The notes under the pieces are model-generated. The model was not told the origin of the DNA. It ran no database searches and worked only from the letters and a program-made list of their open reading frames with translations. Shown here piece after piece: positions 22,361 to 31,325 of a stretch of 64,000 nt of DNA. Source of the DNA: Puccinia triticina (lineage: Eukaryota > Basidiomycota > Pucciniomycetes > Pucciniales > Pucciniaceae); contig NC_070559.1 in assembly GCF_026914185.1 (NCBI RefSeq), positions 1-64,000 of the forward strand, given 5' to 3'. How positions within the stretch are numbered: the first letter of the stretch is position 1; the number at the start of each line of letters is the position of its first letter. The position numbers and the translations under genes were made by a program.

Positions 22361-22832
22361 AGGCGATGGAGAAACTCCAGCAAAGCCACTTATTGATTCT
22401 GGTTCCCAGCTTAATTTGATATCCGACACAATGGCAAATCAGTTTAACTTGACTCCGAGAGTTAACTTTCAGTCTGCGGTCTATGGTATCAATAACCAGG
22501 CCTGCGAATTGATAGGTGTGGCTGAGGATGTCCCGATTTGCGTCGGAAAAACTATCGATAGGACTTGTCACTTTTGGATCACGCGCAATGACGGACTCCT
22601 GATCTTGGGTCGTCCTTTTCTGATGGACGTGGCAGCCACCCTCTCTTTCAACCCGCAATCCGGCGAGAAGATTATCATCCCAGATGCCAGTGGTCGCGAC
22701 ATCGAGTTATTGCTGTGTTCAACTGGGTCCGGGCGATGGGAACGTGAATTCCCTGGTCAGGGATGCAAGGGGGTGCTGGCGCACGTGGCGCGGCTTCCCA
22801 ACGATTCTAACAAGGATCATCCTTTTTTATGA
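22361..22832 (+). pseudogene. pro: Gypsy B protease, main part
   Basis: PLIDSGSQLNLISDTM contains the aspartic protease active-site DSG. GLLILGRPFLMDVAATLSF is the flap/C-terminal ILGRPF block. It is separated from gag by the insertion at 22181-22360 and ends at 22832. It would mature Gag-Pol inside particles. Confidence 0.8.
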
Positions 22833-23110
22833 GCTCTGCTGGTTCGATTTACGGCGGTCTTAATTTAGGTCCTCGCAGTCTTGCCGTTGAATCAGCTCAA
22901 ACTTTAGAGGATCATCGGCCCGCTTTCCCAATTTCATCATTCTTTCTTGATCAGCAAAATAGAAAACCCAAAAAACATTTCAAGATACTCAAAACCATCA
23001 AAAAGAAAATCTCAGCTCGATTTCAGTTCAGTTTTCAATCTCAAGTGTACATTAGACAAGGTGCAGCGGAGGAGGATACTGGAATTCCGCGGAGGCAAAC
23101 TGAAGCAAAA

Positions 23111-23217
23111 GTAAGTCCTCCCAGTTTATGCACCTCCAGGGTATCTAATACCTTTGTGAAAACCCTGCCTCGTGCCACTCTTGTGAGCCGTCCCTATTCG
23201 CCCGCCTCTGCTTGCAG
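23111..23217 (+). other. Intron-like module 2 in gypsy B
   Basis: GTAAGTCCTCCCA, then TTATGCACCTCCAGGG, then CCCTGCCTCGTGCCAC and TTGTGAGCCG, ending with pyrimidines and TTGCAG. 107 bp, with consensus 5' and 3' splice sites. Same word order as modules 1, 3 and 4. Confidence 0.6.
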
Positions 23218-23641
23218 ATCTCAGAAACTGCTTTTGACGGATTCAACTCGCCATGAAGATAAGAAATTATCCGTGTTTCACCTCAAAGAGGACTCAGCTC
23301 TTCATAAGGAACCCTCTGCGCTCTCTCAGCTCTTGTTTCAGGAAGCTTTACACGATTGTCTCCGTAACGAGAATAAACTTCTTAAGCTCCACGATGAGGG
23401 TAAACTCGTGCTACTCCGCAACGAGCCTAAACTAGTACCGCTCCGCAATGGGCATAAACTTCCTTTGCCCTGTAGGGAGTATGATCCGGAAAGCCTCCGC
23501 AAAGAGGGTAAACTAGCCCATACAACGGATATGGGGTACAATGTACCGCTCCGCAACGAGCTTAAACTATGTTCACATCAAGTACGCGGCGAGGGAGGCA
23601 TGGTGTTTTTTGGGCCATCGTGGAGGGCATTTGGGGTAAAA

Positions 23642-23753
23642 GTAAGTTCCCACCAATATGCACCTCCGAGGCGTGATGCTCCGTTGTTTTAGAAAACCCT
23701 GCCCCGTGCCACATACGTGAGCAAAGAACTTTCTTTTGGATTTTCTTTCTCAG
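23642..23753 (+). other. Intron-like module 3 in gypsy B
   Basis: GTAAGTTCCCACC, ATATGCACCTCCGAGG, CCCTGCCCCGTGCCAC, ACGTGAGCA, then TTTTCTTTCTCAG. 112 bp. The sequence after the CAG resumes a coding-like frame towards RT, which supports an intron. Confidence 0.6.
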
Positions 23754-23847
23754 ACAAGGCGGTTTTCGAAGACCTGTCGGAGCATCGGACCTCTCTTCTT
23801 GTGGAAGCTGGACTCAGGCATAAGGCGCAGGTTGCCTTGGCGGAATC

Positions 23848-26112
23848 TTGGTGCAGCGGCGACTACTGACTTTCGCGGCAAAGTACAAGCCGGTATCGAA
23901 GAAAATCAAACTGGTCAATCAGCCTATGCCGCAAGGATTAAATCCCCCTCTCCAACGGCCTCCGCTTTCGCGTGATCCGTACTGCGGTCTGCCTCGATCT
24001 CTAGCGGGACCATTTGTGCCAAAGGGAAGGGTCACAGAAGAACGGTTAGGCGTAGTCAATTTCGGACCGGCTGGTTGGCTTTACCCGGCGGAATTAGCTC
24101 TGATCAAGAACGTGCTGGCCGAACGTAATCTGGCAATAGCTTTCACCGAAGACGAGTGGGGATTATTGAAAGAATCTTACGGAATGCCGTATATCATCCC
24201 TGTCGTGGAGCACGAACCGTGGCAGAAGCGGAAGATCCCTATTCCCGCTGCTAAGATGGACGAATACTCAAGGCTGATCCGCGAGAGGGTTTGTAATGGG
24301 TTGTACGAGCAGTCTACGTCAAGCTACTCGAGCCCTGTTTTCTGCGTTCTCAAGGGAAATGGCAAATTGCGGATTGTTCATGATCTTCAATCGCTCAACA
24401 AGGTCACCATTTGAGACGCTGGACTCTTGCCTGCCACGGAGGAGTTTGTGGAGTCATTTTCAGGACGGGCTTGTTACGGATTGGGGGATATCATGGGCGG
24501 CTACGACGAGCGCGCTCTCCATCCGATTTCTCAGCCACTCACTACCTTCGACACACCGCTGGGGCGGTTTCAGCTTACTCGATTGCCCCAGGGAGCCACC
24601 AATTCCGTGGCAGTGTACCAAGCGCAAATGGTTTGGATCCTTCAAGACAAAATCCCGGATCACGCGGGTATTTTTATAGACAATGGAGGGATCAAGGGCC
24701 CAAAGTCTGATTACAACAACGAGTTGCTGTCGTGGCATTCTGGTATCCAAAGGTTCATTTGGGAGTATGCAGAGACCTTGGAGCGCATACTCTTCCAAAT
24801 AGAGGAGTCAGGATTAACGGTTTCTGCTTCCAAGCTCGCGGCTTGTGTGCCGGCTCTCAAGATCGTCGGGCACGTAGTGTGCAAGAAAGGCCGAAGGATG
24901 GCGCCAGCTAAGTTTAATAAGATTGTCTCGTGGCCGACTCCAACTAGCGCAACAGAAGTGCGCGGCTTTTTGGGCGTTGTAGTATATGTCCGGATTTTCA
25001 TTCCTTCCTTATCTCAAATCTGTCTACCCCTTCTTCGACTGACGCGGAAGGACGTGGACTGGCTTTGGACTGAAGAATGCAAGAGGGAATCTCAAGACCT
25101 CAAGCAGATCTTGGGCAAAGACATAGTGCTGGTTAAAATTGATTACAGTCCCGATGCTGGTAAAATCAAGCTCGCGGTAGATTTGAGCGCTCACGCGGCT
25201 GGCGCGGTTCTCACTCAGGCAGATTCAAATGGACTCGACCGCCCAGCCCTCTACGAATCTCTTTTGTTCTCAGACGTCAAATCCCGGTACTCCCAAGCCA
25301 AACTGGAATTATGTGGCGTGGCGAGGGTTCTGAAGAAGCTCCAGATGGTCCTGTGGGGGCAGCATTTCGAGTTGCAGGTGGACGCGCAGTCGTTGATCCA
25401 GATGATTAACGCACCGAGCTTACCAAACGCGCCCATGAAGCGATGGGTTTCATTCATTCACTTATTTTTGTTCGACATCGTGCACCGCCCTGGAAAGTCT
25501 TTCACTATGCCCAATGGACTGTCGCGGCGTCCCCAAGGCAACAACGAATCCGACTCCCCGTCCGATTTTGATGAAGAAGCTCCTCATATCCGACCGGCCT
25601 GTGTTTTCTCAGCGCAGCAAAAAGAATACTCAGGTTACCAGGAAGGTTACTGGCGCGCAATGGAAAAGTTTCTGGCGACATTGGAGAAGCCGGAAGACAT
25701 GTCTTTGAAGGACTTCCGGGCTCTGAAGCGTAAATCCTCTGAATTCTTTCTGCAAACGGGTAGGCTCATGAAGCGTGGAACTCCACTACCGCGCGTTGTT
25801 GTCACCGTTCCAGCCAAGCAGGACTCAATCCTTCATCAGTTACACGAAGGCCTAGGTCATAGGGGTGTGGCGGAAACTTACCAACGCGTTTCTGAACGAT
25901 TTTGGTGGCCCTCATTGAAGCAGTCTGTTATCCGGTGGTGTCAAAGCTGCGACGCCTGCCAACGACGCGATCTGAGACGTCCTCAGGAAATTCATTATCC
26001 GACTGGGGAAGCTACTGTCTTCGGCCGCGTTGCAATGGATGCAGTCCACCTCAAAGCTAGCGGTGCCAAGTACTTAATCGTTGCGCGAGACGATTTCTCG
26101 GGTTGGGTATAA
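23848..26112 (+). pseudogene. pol: Gypsy B reverse transcriptase, RNase H, integrase N-terminus
   Basis: RT starts in KYKPVSKKIKLVNQPMPQGL. A TGA at 24412-24414 follows LNKVTI, then RT continues ACYGLGDIMGGYDERALHPI and LPQGATNSVAVYQAQM. The catalytic block is FIDNGGIKGPKSDY, with Asn in place of the second Asp seen in element A. RNase H follows (KLAVDLSAHAAGAVLTQ, LELCGVARVLKKLQ), then the integrase zinc finger (HEGLGHRGVAETY...CQSCDACQ) and the first core motif at DDFSGWV. It ends at a stop at about 26110. The enzyme set would copy and integrate the element, but the stop and the Asp-to-Asn change predict no activity. Confidence 0.88.
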
Positions 26113-26904
26113 GCAAAAATTCTAAACAGCCTCACATCAGAAGCAGTGGCGGCGTTCCTGCAAGAAAATTGGACCATGTGATACGGCCTCGCCCAAGCCT
26201 ATTCAACAGACGGCGGATCTGAGTTTGGAGGCGCGTTAGCGGAGATGTTACAAGCCCTTCCCGGCCAGCACCGTGTATCTACTCCGTACTATCCTGAAGG
26301 ACAGGGTATGGTCGAGCAAGGGCACGGTCCTCTGAAGGAGGCTCTGGTTAAATTGGCTGGCGAGAGTGGCAAGAATTGCTGTAAATTCCTACCCTTGGTC
26401 CTTTTTGCAGATCGGATCTCGACGAAGCGCACTACAGGCTACTCCCCTTACAAATTGGTATTTGGGCAATGCGCGGCGCTGCCTCTGGACTTAGAGATTG
26501 AATCCTACCTGGGTGTCGACTGGGACTCTGTGAAGACGACTGAAGATCTTATAGCAGCGCGCTTCATTCAACTAGAGCGCAGTGAGGAGACGCGCGGGAT
26601 CACGTATCGGAAAATGATGGAGTCCCGTGGGGACTCGGTGCGCTACTGGGACGAGAAACGCGCTGACCGAATTCGAGACGCTCTGTGCCCTGGCAATATG
26701 GTCTTAGCATACAATCGATCTCTTGAAACCCAGTGGGGTCAACTGTTTGCTCATAAATGGAATGGGCCCTACCGCGCCGTCAAGCAAGTGGAAGGGGGAT
26801 CCTACGTGTTGGCTGAGCTGGACGGGACGGAACTCAAGAGGCGTTTCTCGGCGGATCAGGTGAAGAGATATCATTCGCGCGGGGGCATTGGAGTACAGAA
26901 GTAA
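26113..26904 (+). pseudogene. Gypsy B integrase core and C-terminus
   Basis: Continues in frame after the stop near 26110. STDGGSEFGG carries the second catalytic Asp, and EGQGMVEQGHGPLKEAL carries the Glu. A TGA near 26178 lies at a position where gypsy A has Arg (CGA). The C-terminal part NMVLAYNRSLETQWGQLF is a basic, SH3-like region; the same stretch in gypsy A is where the telomere begins. The frame ends at 26904, at the 5' boundary of intron-like module 4. No chromodomain is seen. Confidence 0.85.
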
Positions 26905-27019
26905 GTCCTCCCATGTGTATGCACCTCAGGGTACTTGCTGCCGTCGTTTTGAAGCATTACATTCGCCACACATGTGAGCCATGCGGGATTTTTTTCTTTC
27001 TTCATCCATTCTTCAACAG
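26901..27019 (+). other. Intron-like module 4 in gypsy B
   Basis: GTAAGTCCTCCCATGTG, TATGCACCTCAGGG, TTCGCCACACATGTGAGCC, then TTCATCCATTCTTCAACAG. 119 bp. It begins exactly at the end of the integrase frame and lies before the 3' LTR. Confidence 0.6.
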
Positions 27020-27071
27020 GACGACGCGAAGGAAGGAGCAGACTAGGGACAGTCTGCAAATGGTGGGCGGA

Positions 27072-27868
27072 TGTGGTGAACAAGACGGTGGAGGCCCTCG
27101 AGGAGGCTAAACTCAAGACATCAAGCCCTCCCAGGATCTGGCCCTTCCAGCTCGAGGCTCTGGCTTTCTGCGTTTCAGGATCAAGACGGCGGATACTGGT
27201 CGTGGCTTTTATTTCTGCTGGGTTGCTCTCATGTTATCTACTTGTTTCCCTTCCCTACTTGATTCTTTCTGTCTTCTTTTCTTATCTTCTTTCTTTCTTA
27301 TGTTTTGTTGCTATGTTTACTTTCTTTTTTTTCTTTTCATTCATGCGCGCGTTGGAGAGGAGTGTAGGTGGTGGGTTGGTTTATTTAGTAGCCTTGTTTT
27401 GTTTGTTTTGTTCTTTTGTCTCATTTCTTCTTTCATATCATCACAAGTTGTATGCGCGCGGCGGGCACGAGGGCCTGTCGAGGATCTGGAATCCAAGTTC
27501 AGCTGAACTTGGAGGATGGATCCGCATGGTATTCTGCTTCCGACAAAAAGATATCATCACGTTTTTGAGCTTATTGATCCGGATCGTGAAGATCCTTCCT
27601 GAGACTTCCGAGTTATCTCTTTTCCCGAGCTTTCGAATCCAACAATATACTTCCTGAATCTATTAAGAGAACACTTAAAGAGCTTAACAACCACACTCGC
27701 CAAGGGCAATCCAACTCCCTCGTTCTGTCCATCTCACACAAAATCCTCTCCCATACCACTATCCATATTCTCGATTCTTAGCGCTCACCAGATCCGGACC
27801 TTTCGAAGAGGGCAGCTGAAGAACTTTCCCCTCAACCCGCTGTTTACCGCACACAGGTAGAAGCGCCA
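27072..27868 (+). repeat. 3' LTR of gypsy B
   Basis: Matches the 5' LTR from TGTGGTGAAC to GCGCCA with about a dozen scattered substitutions and without the 12-bp duplication. It is followed by target duplication ACTGG (27870-27874) and then by helicase sequence. Confidence 0.92.
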
Positions 27869-27874
27869 TACTGG

Positions 27875-28149
27875 AAACAGTCCCAACTCAAAATCTCAGA
27901 TGACTTCTTCCTTGTCTAGATTGCCGGTACAAGCATGAAACCGCCGAGCAAAGCTGCTCCTTGGATTCAAGTGTGCTGTGCTTTTACCTTGAGCATTGTT
28001 CAGCACGTTTAAGACTTTCAAGGTCTGGTGTCTAGTGGAAGAATACACAATTGTTGGCAGTACTTCATCATCTGGGATGGATTCTTCAAGACCGAAAAGC
28101 TGGAGGAGATCATCTTCAGAGCTGAGGGCGTTTTTCATTGTAATGCGCC
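27875..28149 (-). pseudogene. RecQ-like helicase, middle fragment (2 of 3)
   Basis: Reads MKNALSSEDDLLQLFGLEES and VLPTIVYSSTRHQTLKVLNV, which fits RecQ motif IV in the second RecA lobe. ACTGNLDKEEVI is followed by a TGA and then DFELGLFPV. The last residues join in phase with VISSTMALGLG at 19368, across gypsy B. The upstream edge (GCGCC, 28145-28149) is the target duplication of the gag-only element. Confidence 0.8.
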
Positions 28150-28489
28150 TGTTGGAATTTCACAGCTTGTTCTCTTCCTTCTCCGCTCCTCCATCTGTCA
28201 CACTCTTTCCTTTCCCTGCAGATGCATATGCATTTCATCTTCTGTCCCACAACCTGGCCCCTAGTTGTAATAGGTTATATATCACCAGCATAGATAGAAT
28301 AAAGAATCATCAGTTCCTGCGCCTGTTCCCTGAGACCTGAGAGTCTCTTGTAGTGAGGGGCCTTTTTCCCCTTCACAGCTCAGCAGCTTGGCCCTTTCTT
28401 GGGCTCCCTTGTTTTGTTCTCCGCCTTGAGCTTTCTTCCTCAGGCTTGTTTTTCACTCATCCCTCCGGCTCTGAGTCCAAAATTCTTCA
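28150..28489 (+). repeat. 5' LTR of the gag-only element
   Basis: Starts TGTTGGAATTTCACAGC and ends AAAATTCTTCA. It contains a TATA-like TTATATATC (about 28273) and AATAAAG (about 28298). It differs from the reassembled 3' LTR by about two bases, both transitions. Confidence 0.93.
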
Positions 28490-28662
28490 CAATTAACAGT
28501 CTTGCGCTGCGCTCTCAAAACCCTCTGGTCTCTTGACTTCATCCGGACTCCGTTTTTTTTCTCAAAACCAGAACCTCGTCTCCTCATCTGAATCCCTGGC
28601 CGAATGCCTCACACGCACAATCCTCAGCATCTCAAGCCCAACTCTCATTCTCCGGTTCAAAG

Positions 28663-29613
28663 ATGGCAGCAAGAAGAGTTCCGCTATACCTTGATGAACA
28701 CAACTACGAGTTGTGGTCATTTCTCATGACCTCGAAACTTGATTGGATTGGTGCTCTAGGTCTTGTTCAAGGTACCGTCAAGCCACCCTCCGCAACCGAT
28801 AAGCCGGACGAGAAGAATATGTATCATGAGCTCAATCGTCTTGCGTATCACGAGATCATCAAACATCTGGACGACGCAAACTTTACCTATGTTGCTCAGA
28901 TGCTCACAGATCAGACGTCATTCAACGGATACGCTGTATGGATGGTCCTCAAGCAAACGTACAGCGGCGACGATCATGTTGCCAGGGATCTTGCTCTCAA
29001 CACCTTTCTCAATATAGAATATCAATCCCCCCCGGCCACCTTCATAGCTGAGATTTGAGCTGCCAACCATTGACTTGTCTCTGCCAAAGTCGGTCTCAAC
29101 GAACAAAGCAAAACGGCGCTGATCCTTTGCAAGCTTCCATCGGCCAAATACAAATTGTTTTGGGATGGAGTCAACGTTGGGTTTCCCAACAACACAGTAC
29201 CCCTTCTCCTGGGCCGACTTGAGAAACATGTTGCTCAAAATCGACTCCATTGATCGTCAACAATCACTCAAGCCACGTTCCTCACCACAGATGAGAAGTA
29301 CTACATGTGCCCCCACTGCAAGAGGGACTCCACTATCTGTTCCCACTGCGACAAGGCCGGCCATCAAGAATCCCTCTGCTACGAGAAACACCCCGACCAA
29401 GGACCTTCCGGCACAACCAATTCTTCATCCTCCAAGCCATCCGCTTCCAAGTCAAAACCCGCTGCTCAAGCTCATCTCGCCGCAGTCCATTCCAACTTCT
29501 CATCAGTCAATCATCACAGTTTCACTGACAATCAGATCAAGTCGGAAATGAACTTTCAAGCAATGATCAACAACCCAGAATTCAAAAAGCTCAACATTGG
29601 TAAAGGTCTCTAG
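28663..29613 (+). pseudogene. gag: Copia-type gag with three TGA stops
   Basis: One frame of 316 codons starts MAARRVPLYLDEHNYELWSF (copia gag N-terminal pattern). It contains LDWIGALGLVQGTVKPP, IIKHLDDANFTYVAQML and, near the end, the zinc knuckle CSHCDKAGHQESLC. It is interrupted by TGA at about 29056, 29071 and 29252, and all three could be former CGA. The frame ends at 29613, only 33 bp before the 3' LTR, with a G-run as polypurine tract (29638-29646). There is no room for pol, so the element depended on enzymes from a relative. Confidence 0.85.
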
Positions 29614-29646
29614 GCTTCAGTTCTGTGGTTCATCAGCTGGGGGGGG

Positions 29647-29674
29647 TGTTGGAATTTCACAGCTTGTTCTCTTC
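29647..29674 (+). repeat. 3' LTR of the gag-only element, first 28 bp
   Basis: TGTTGGAATTTCACAGC and the next bases match 28150-28177. The last eight, TTCTCTTC (29667-29674), are the left target duplication of the hAT-like element. Confidence 0.92.
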
Positions 29675-29704
29675 TAGAGATGGCACTTGGGTACCCGTTT
29701 GCGG

Positions 29705-30780
29705 TGTGATGTGCTGTGCCTGTTGCAATGCCAAAAGGAAATATGAAAAGGTATTATGATAGTACAGTTACATACAGGTGGAACCCATTACAAGAGGAGG
29801 AGATAATCTTACACAACAGTTACAACAGTTACACACATACACCCTTTGGTAGCCATGGCGGATTGGACGGAAGAATACACGACATAGATACAAGGACGAG
29901 GGAGGAGGAAGGAAGGAGGATCAGAGAGAGGCTTTGACCCCCAAATCATGGAAAGGAGGAGTATTATAGTTGGGTGCAGAGTGCATGGAAGGTGGCTTGG
30001 TTACATAGCAACACATTCTGAAGGATATGGAAGGTGGCTTGGGTACATAGCAACACATGACATCAGGCAGTGCAATATATGCAGGCAGATAAGGTGTACA
30101 AATAGTTCACTGCAGCATAATTCCCTCATTGTTTGTGTGGCTGTCCAGTACAGGTGTACACATGCTGTGCAACTGAGATCCCCTGCAGCTAAATTCCCTC
30201 AAACACATCCCCCTGGAGTTAAAATCCCTCACTCTTCAATATAAAAGAAGCTCTTCTCCCCCCCATAATTTCTCTTTTTTTCACCATCAACCTATAGAGG
30301 TCTGGTCACATATGGTAGTTTAGCAGTAGTAGTCTTGAGTAGCGTAGAGTCAGTCAGTCAGTAGAGTGTTAGTACAGTAGTAGAATCAACAACCAATCAA
30401 CCAACCAACAACCTATTCTCCTTATTAGCATATTAGTAGTAGTAGTAGAAGTAGAAGTAGAAGTACAAATTATAACATCAACAACAGTAGAGGAACTTCA
30501 CCATAACAAACCACATTATCCTTAGTTATAACCGGTCCAAAAACTCATTGAATTAGATATTTAGGTCTGATAGAGATTACTATATAAAAGTAAGAGCTAT
30601 CTTGGAATCTGCCACATTTTCTTAAATATTGATTACAAGACTCTTGGTTATTTGCAAAGTACTATTAGAGGGGCAGGTCTTTCAAACCACCCGTAGATTG
30701 TAATAGCCTTTCAACCTATCATACAATTTATTTCCCCCTCAAAGGAACTTTGATTACCCATCCATCCCTGGAGTGCTACA
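29705..30780 (+). repeat. Solo LTR of the gypsy A family inside the hAT-like element
   Basis: Starts TGTGATGTGCTG and ends GGAGTGCTACA. It aligns in reverse orientation with the gypsy A LTR (9951-11241): shared blocks are CAGCATAATTCCCTCATTGT, a TATA-like CTTCAATATAAAAG (about 30233) and GGTCTTTCAAACCACCCGTA. GCGG on both sides (29701-29704 and 30781-30784) is a likely short target duplication. No internal element sequence remains, which fits LTR-LTR recombination. Confidence 0.8.
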
Positions 30781-31120
30781 GCGGGTACCTGGCACCCGCC
30801 AGCAGGTACCCGGAACACCCGCTCAGCACCCGCCGGCGGGTGCCAGGTGCGGGTGCGGGTGTTCAGATTTTGGGCAGGAAAAAAACGGGTACCCCCCCAT
30901 CTTGGTGGGCCAGATGGATCGGAGGGATCTCTCCATTTGAAGAGGTGGGAGGTGTACATACCACCTCAAGCGGAGCGATCCCTCCGCCCAGAGGTGTGTA
31001 CACCTCCTCGACCGGAGGAGTCCCTCCGGTCAAAAAGCTTGCGCACATCTTTGACCGGAGGGATCCCTTCGGTCAAGAAGGTACTACACCCCTGGGACTC
31101 CGGGAGGAATCCCCGGGTCA
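30781..31120. repeat. Left subterminal GC-rich repeats of the hAT-like element
   Basis: Repeated GGTACCCG, GCACCCGCC and GGCGGGTGC words form overlapping short palindromes. The block GCACCCGCCAGCAGGTACCC reappears at 37423-37442. 30900-31120 holds several imperfect palindromes around GACCGGAGG/CCTCCGGTC. Such words are typical transposase-binding sites near hAT ends; that role is inferred. Confidence 0.7.
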
Positions 31121-31126
31121 GCGAGT

Positions 31127-31325
31127 ATATTGATGACCGGGAGGATTCCTTCCCGGTCATCGATCTACTAGATGGCTGGGAGGACTCCCTCCCGGTCATC
31201 AATATAATTGATGGCTGGGAGGACTCCCTCCCGGTCATCAATATGATCAATGGCTGGGAGGACTCCCTCCCGTTCATCAATATGATCAATGGCTGGGAGG
31301 ACTCCCTCCCGGTCATTGATACACT
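31127..31325. repeat. Left 39-bp minisatellite block (about 5 units)
   Basis: Five degenerate units containing GGGAGGACTCCCTCCC, spaced 39 bp, at the outer edge of the inverted repeat. The same unit is expanded on the other side (36359-37310). Confidence 0.85.

Larger units (their letters stand above)
22829..23847 (+). pseudogene. Gypsy B spacer region between protease and RT, with repeats
   Basis: An open frame 22829-23692 overlaps the protease stop. It contains a Lys-rich stretch and about six degenerate repeats of the type LRNEPKLVPLRNGHKL (23360-23590). Two intron-like modules (23111-23217 and 23642-23753) lie in it. After the second, the frame DKAVFEDLSEHRTSLLVEAG and KAQVALAESWC leads towards the RT. 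No domain is recognised. The part just before RT corresponds to gypsy A near 3240. Confidence 0.5.
19369..27868 (+). mobile_element. Ty3/gypsy element B, full length, inserted in the helicase
   Basis: Two near-identical LTRs (19369-20177 and 27072-27868, TG...CA) flank gag, protease, RT/RNase H and integrase in gypsy order on the plus strand. Target duplication ACCGG (19364-19368) versus ACTGG (27870-27874) differs by one C-to-T at a CpG. The LTRs differ by about a dozen substitutions, mostly transitions, plus one 12-bp tandem duplication (5' copy, near 19778), so the insertion is fairly recent. Coding capacity is damaged: TGA at 24412, stops at about 26110 and 26178, a ~180-bp insertion in protease, loss of a zinc-knuckle Cys and an altered RT catalytic Asp. 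Confidence 0.93.
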
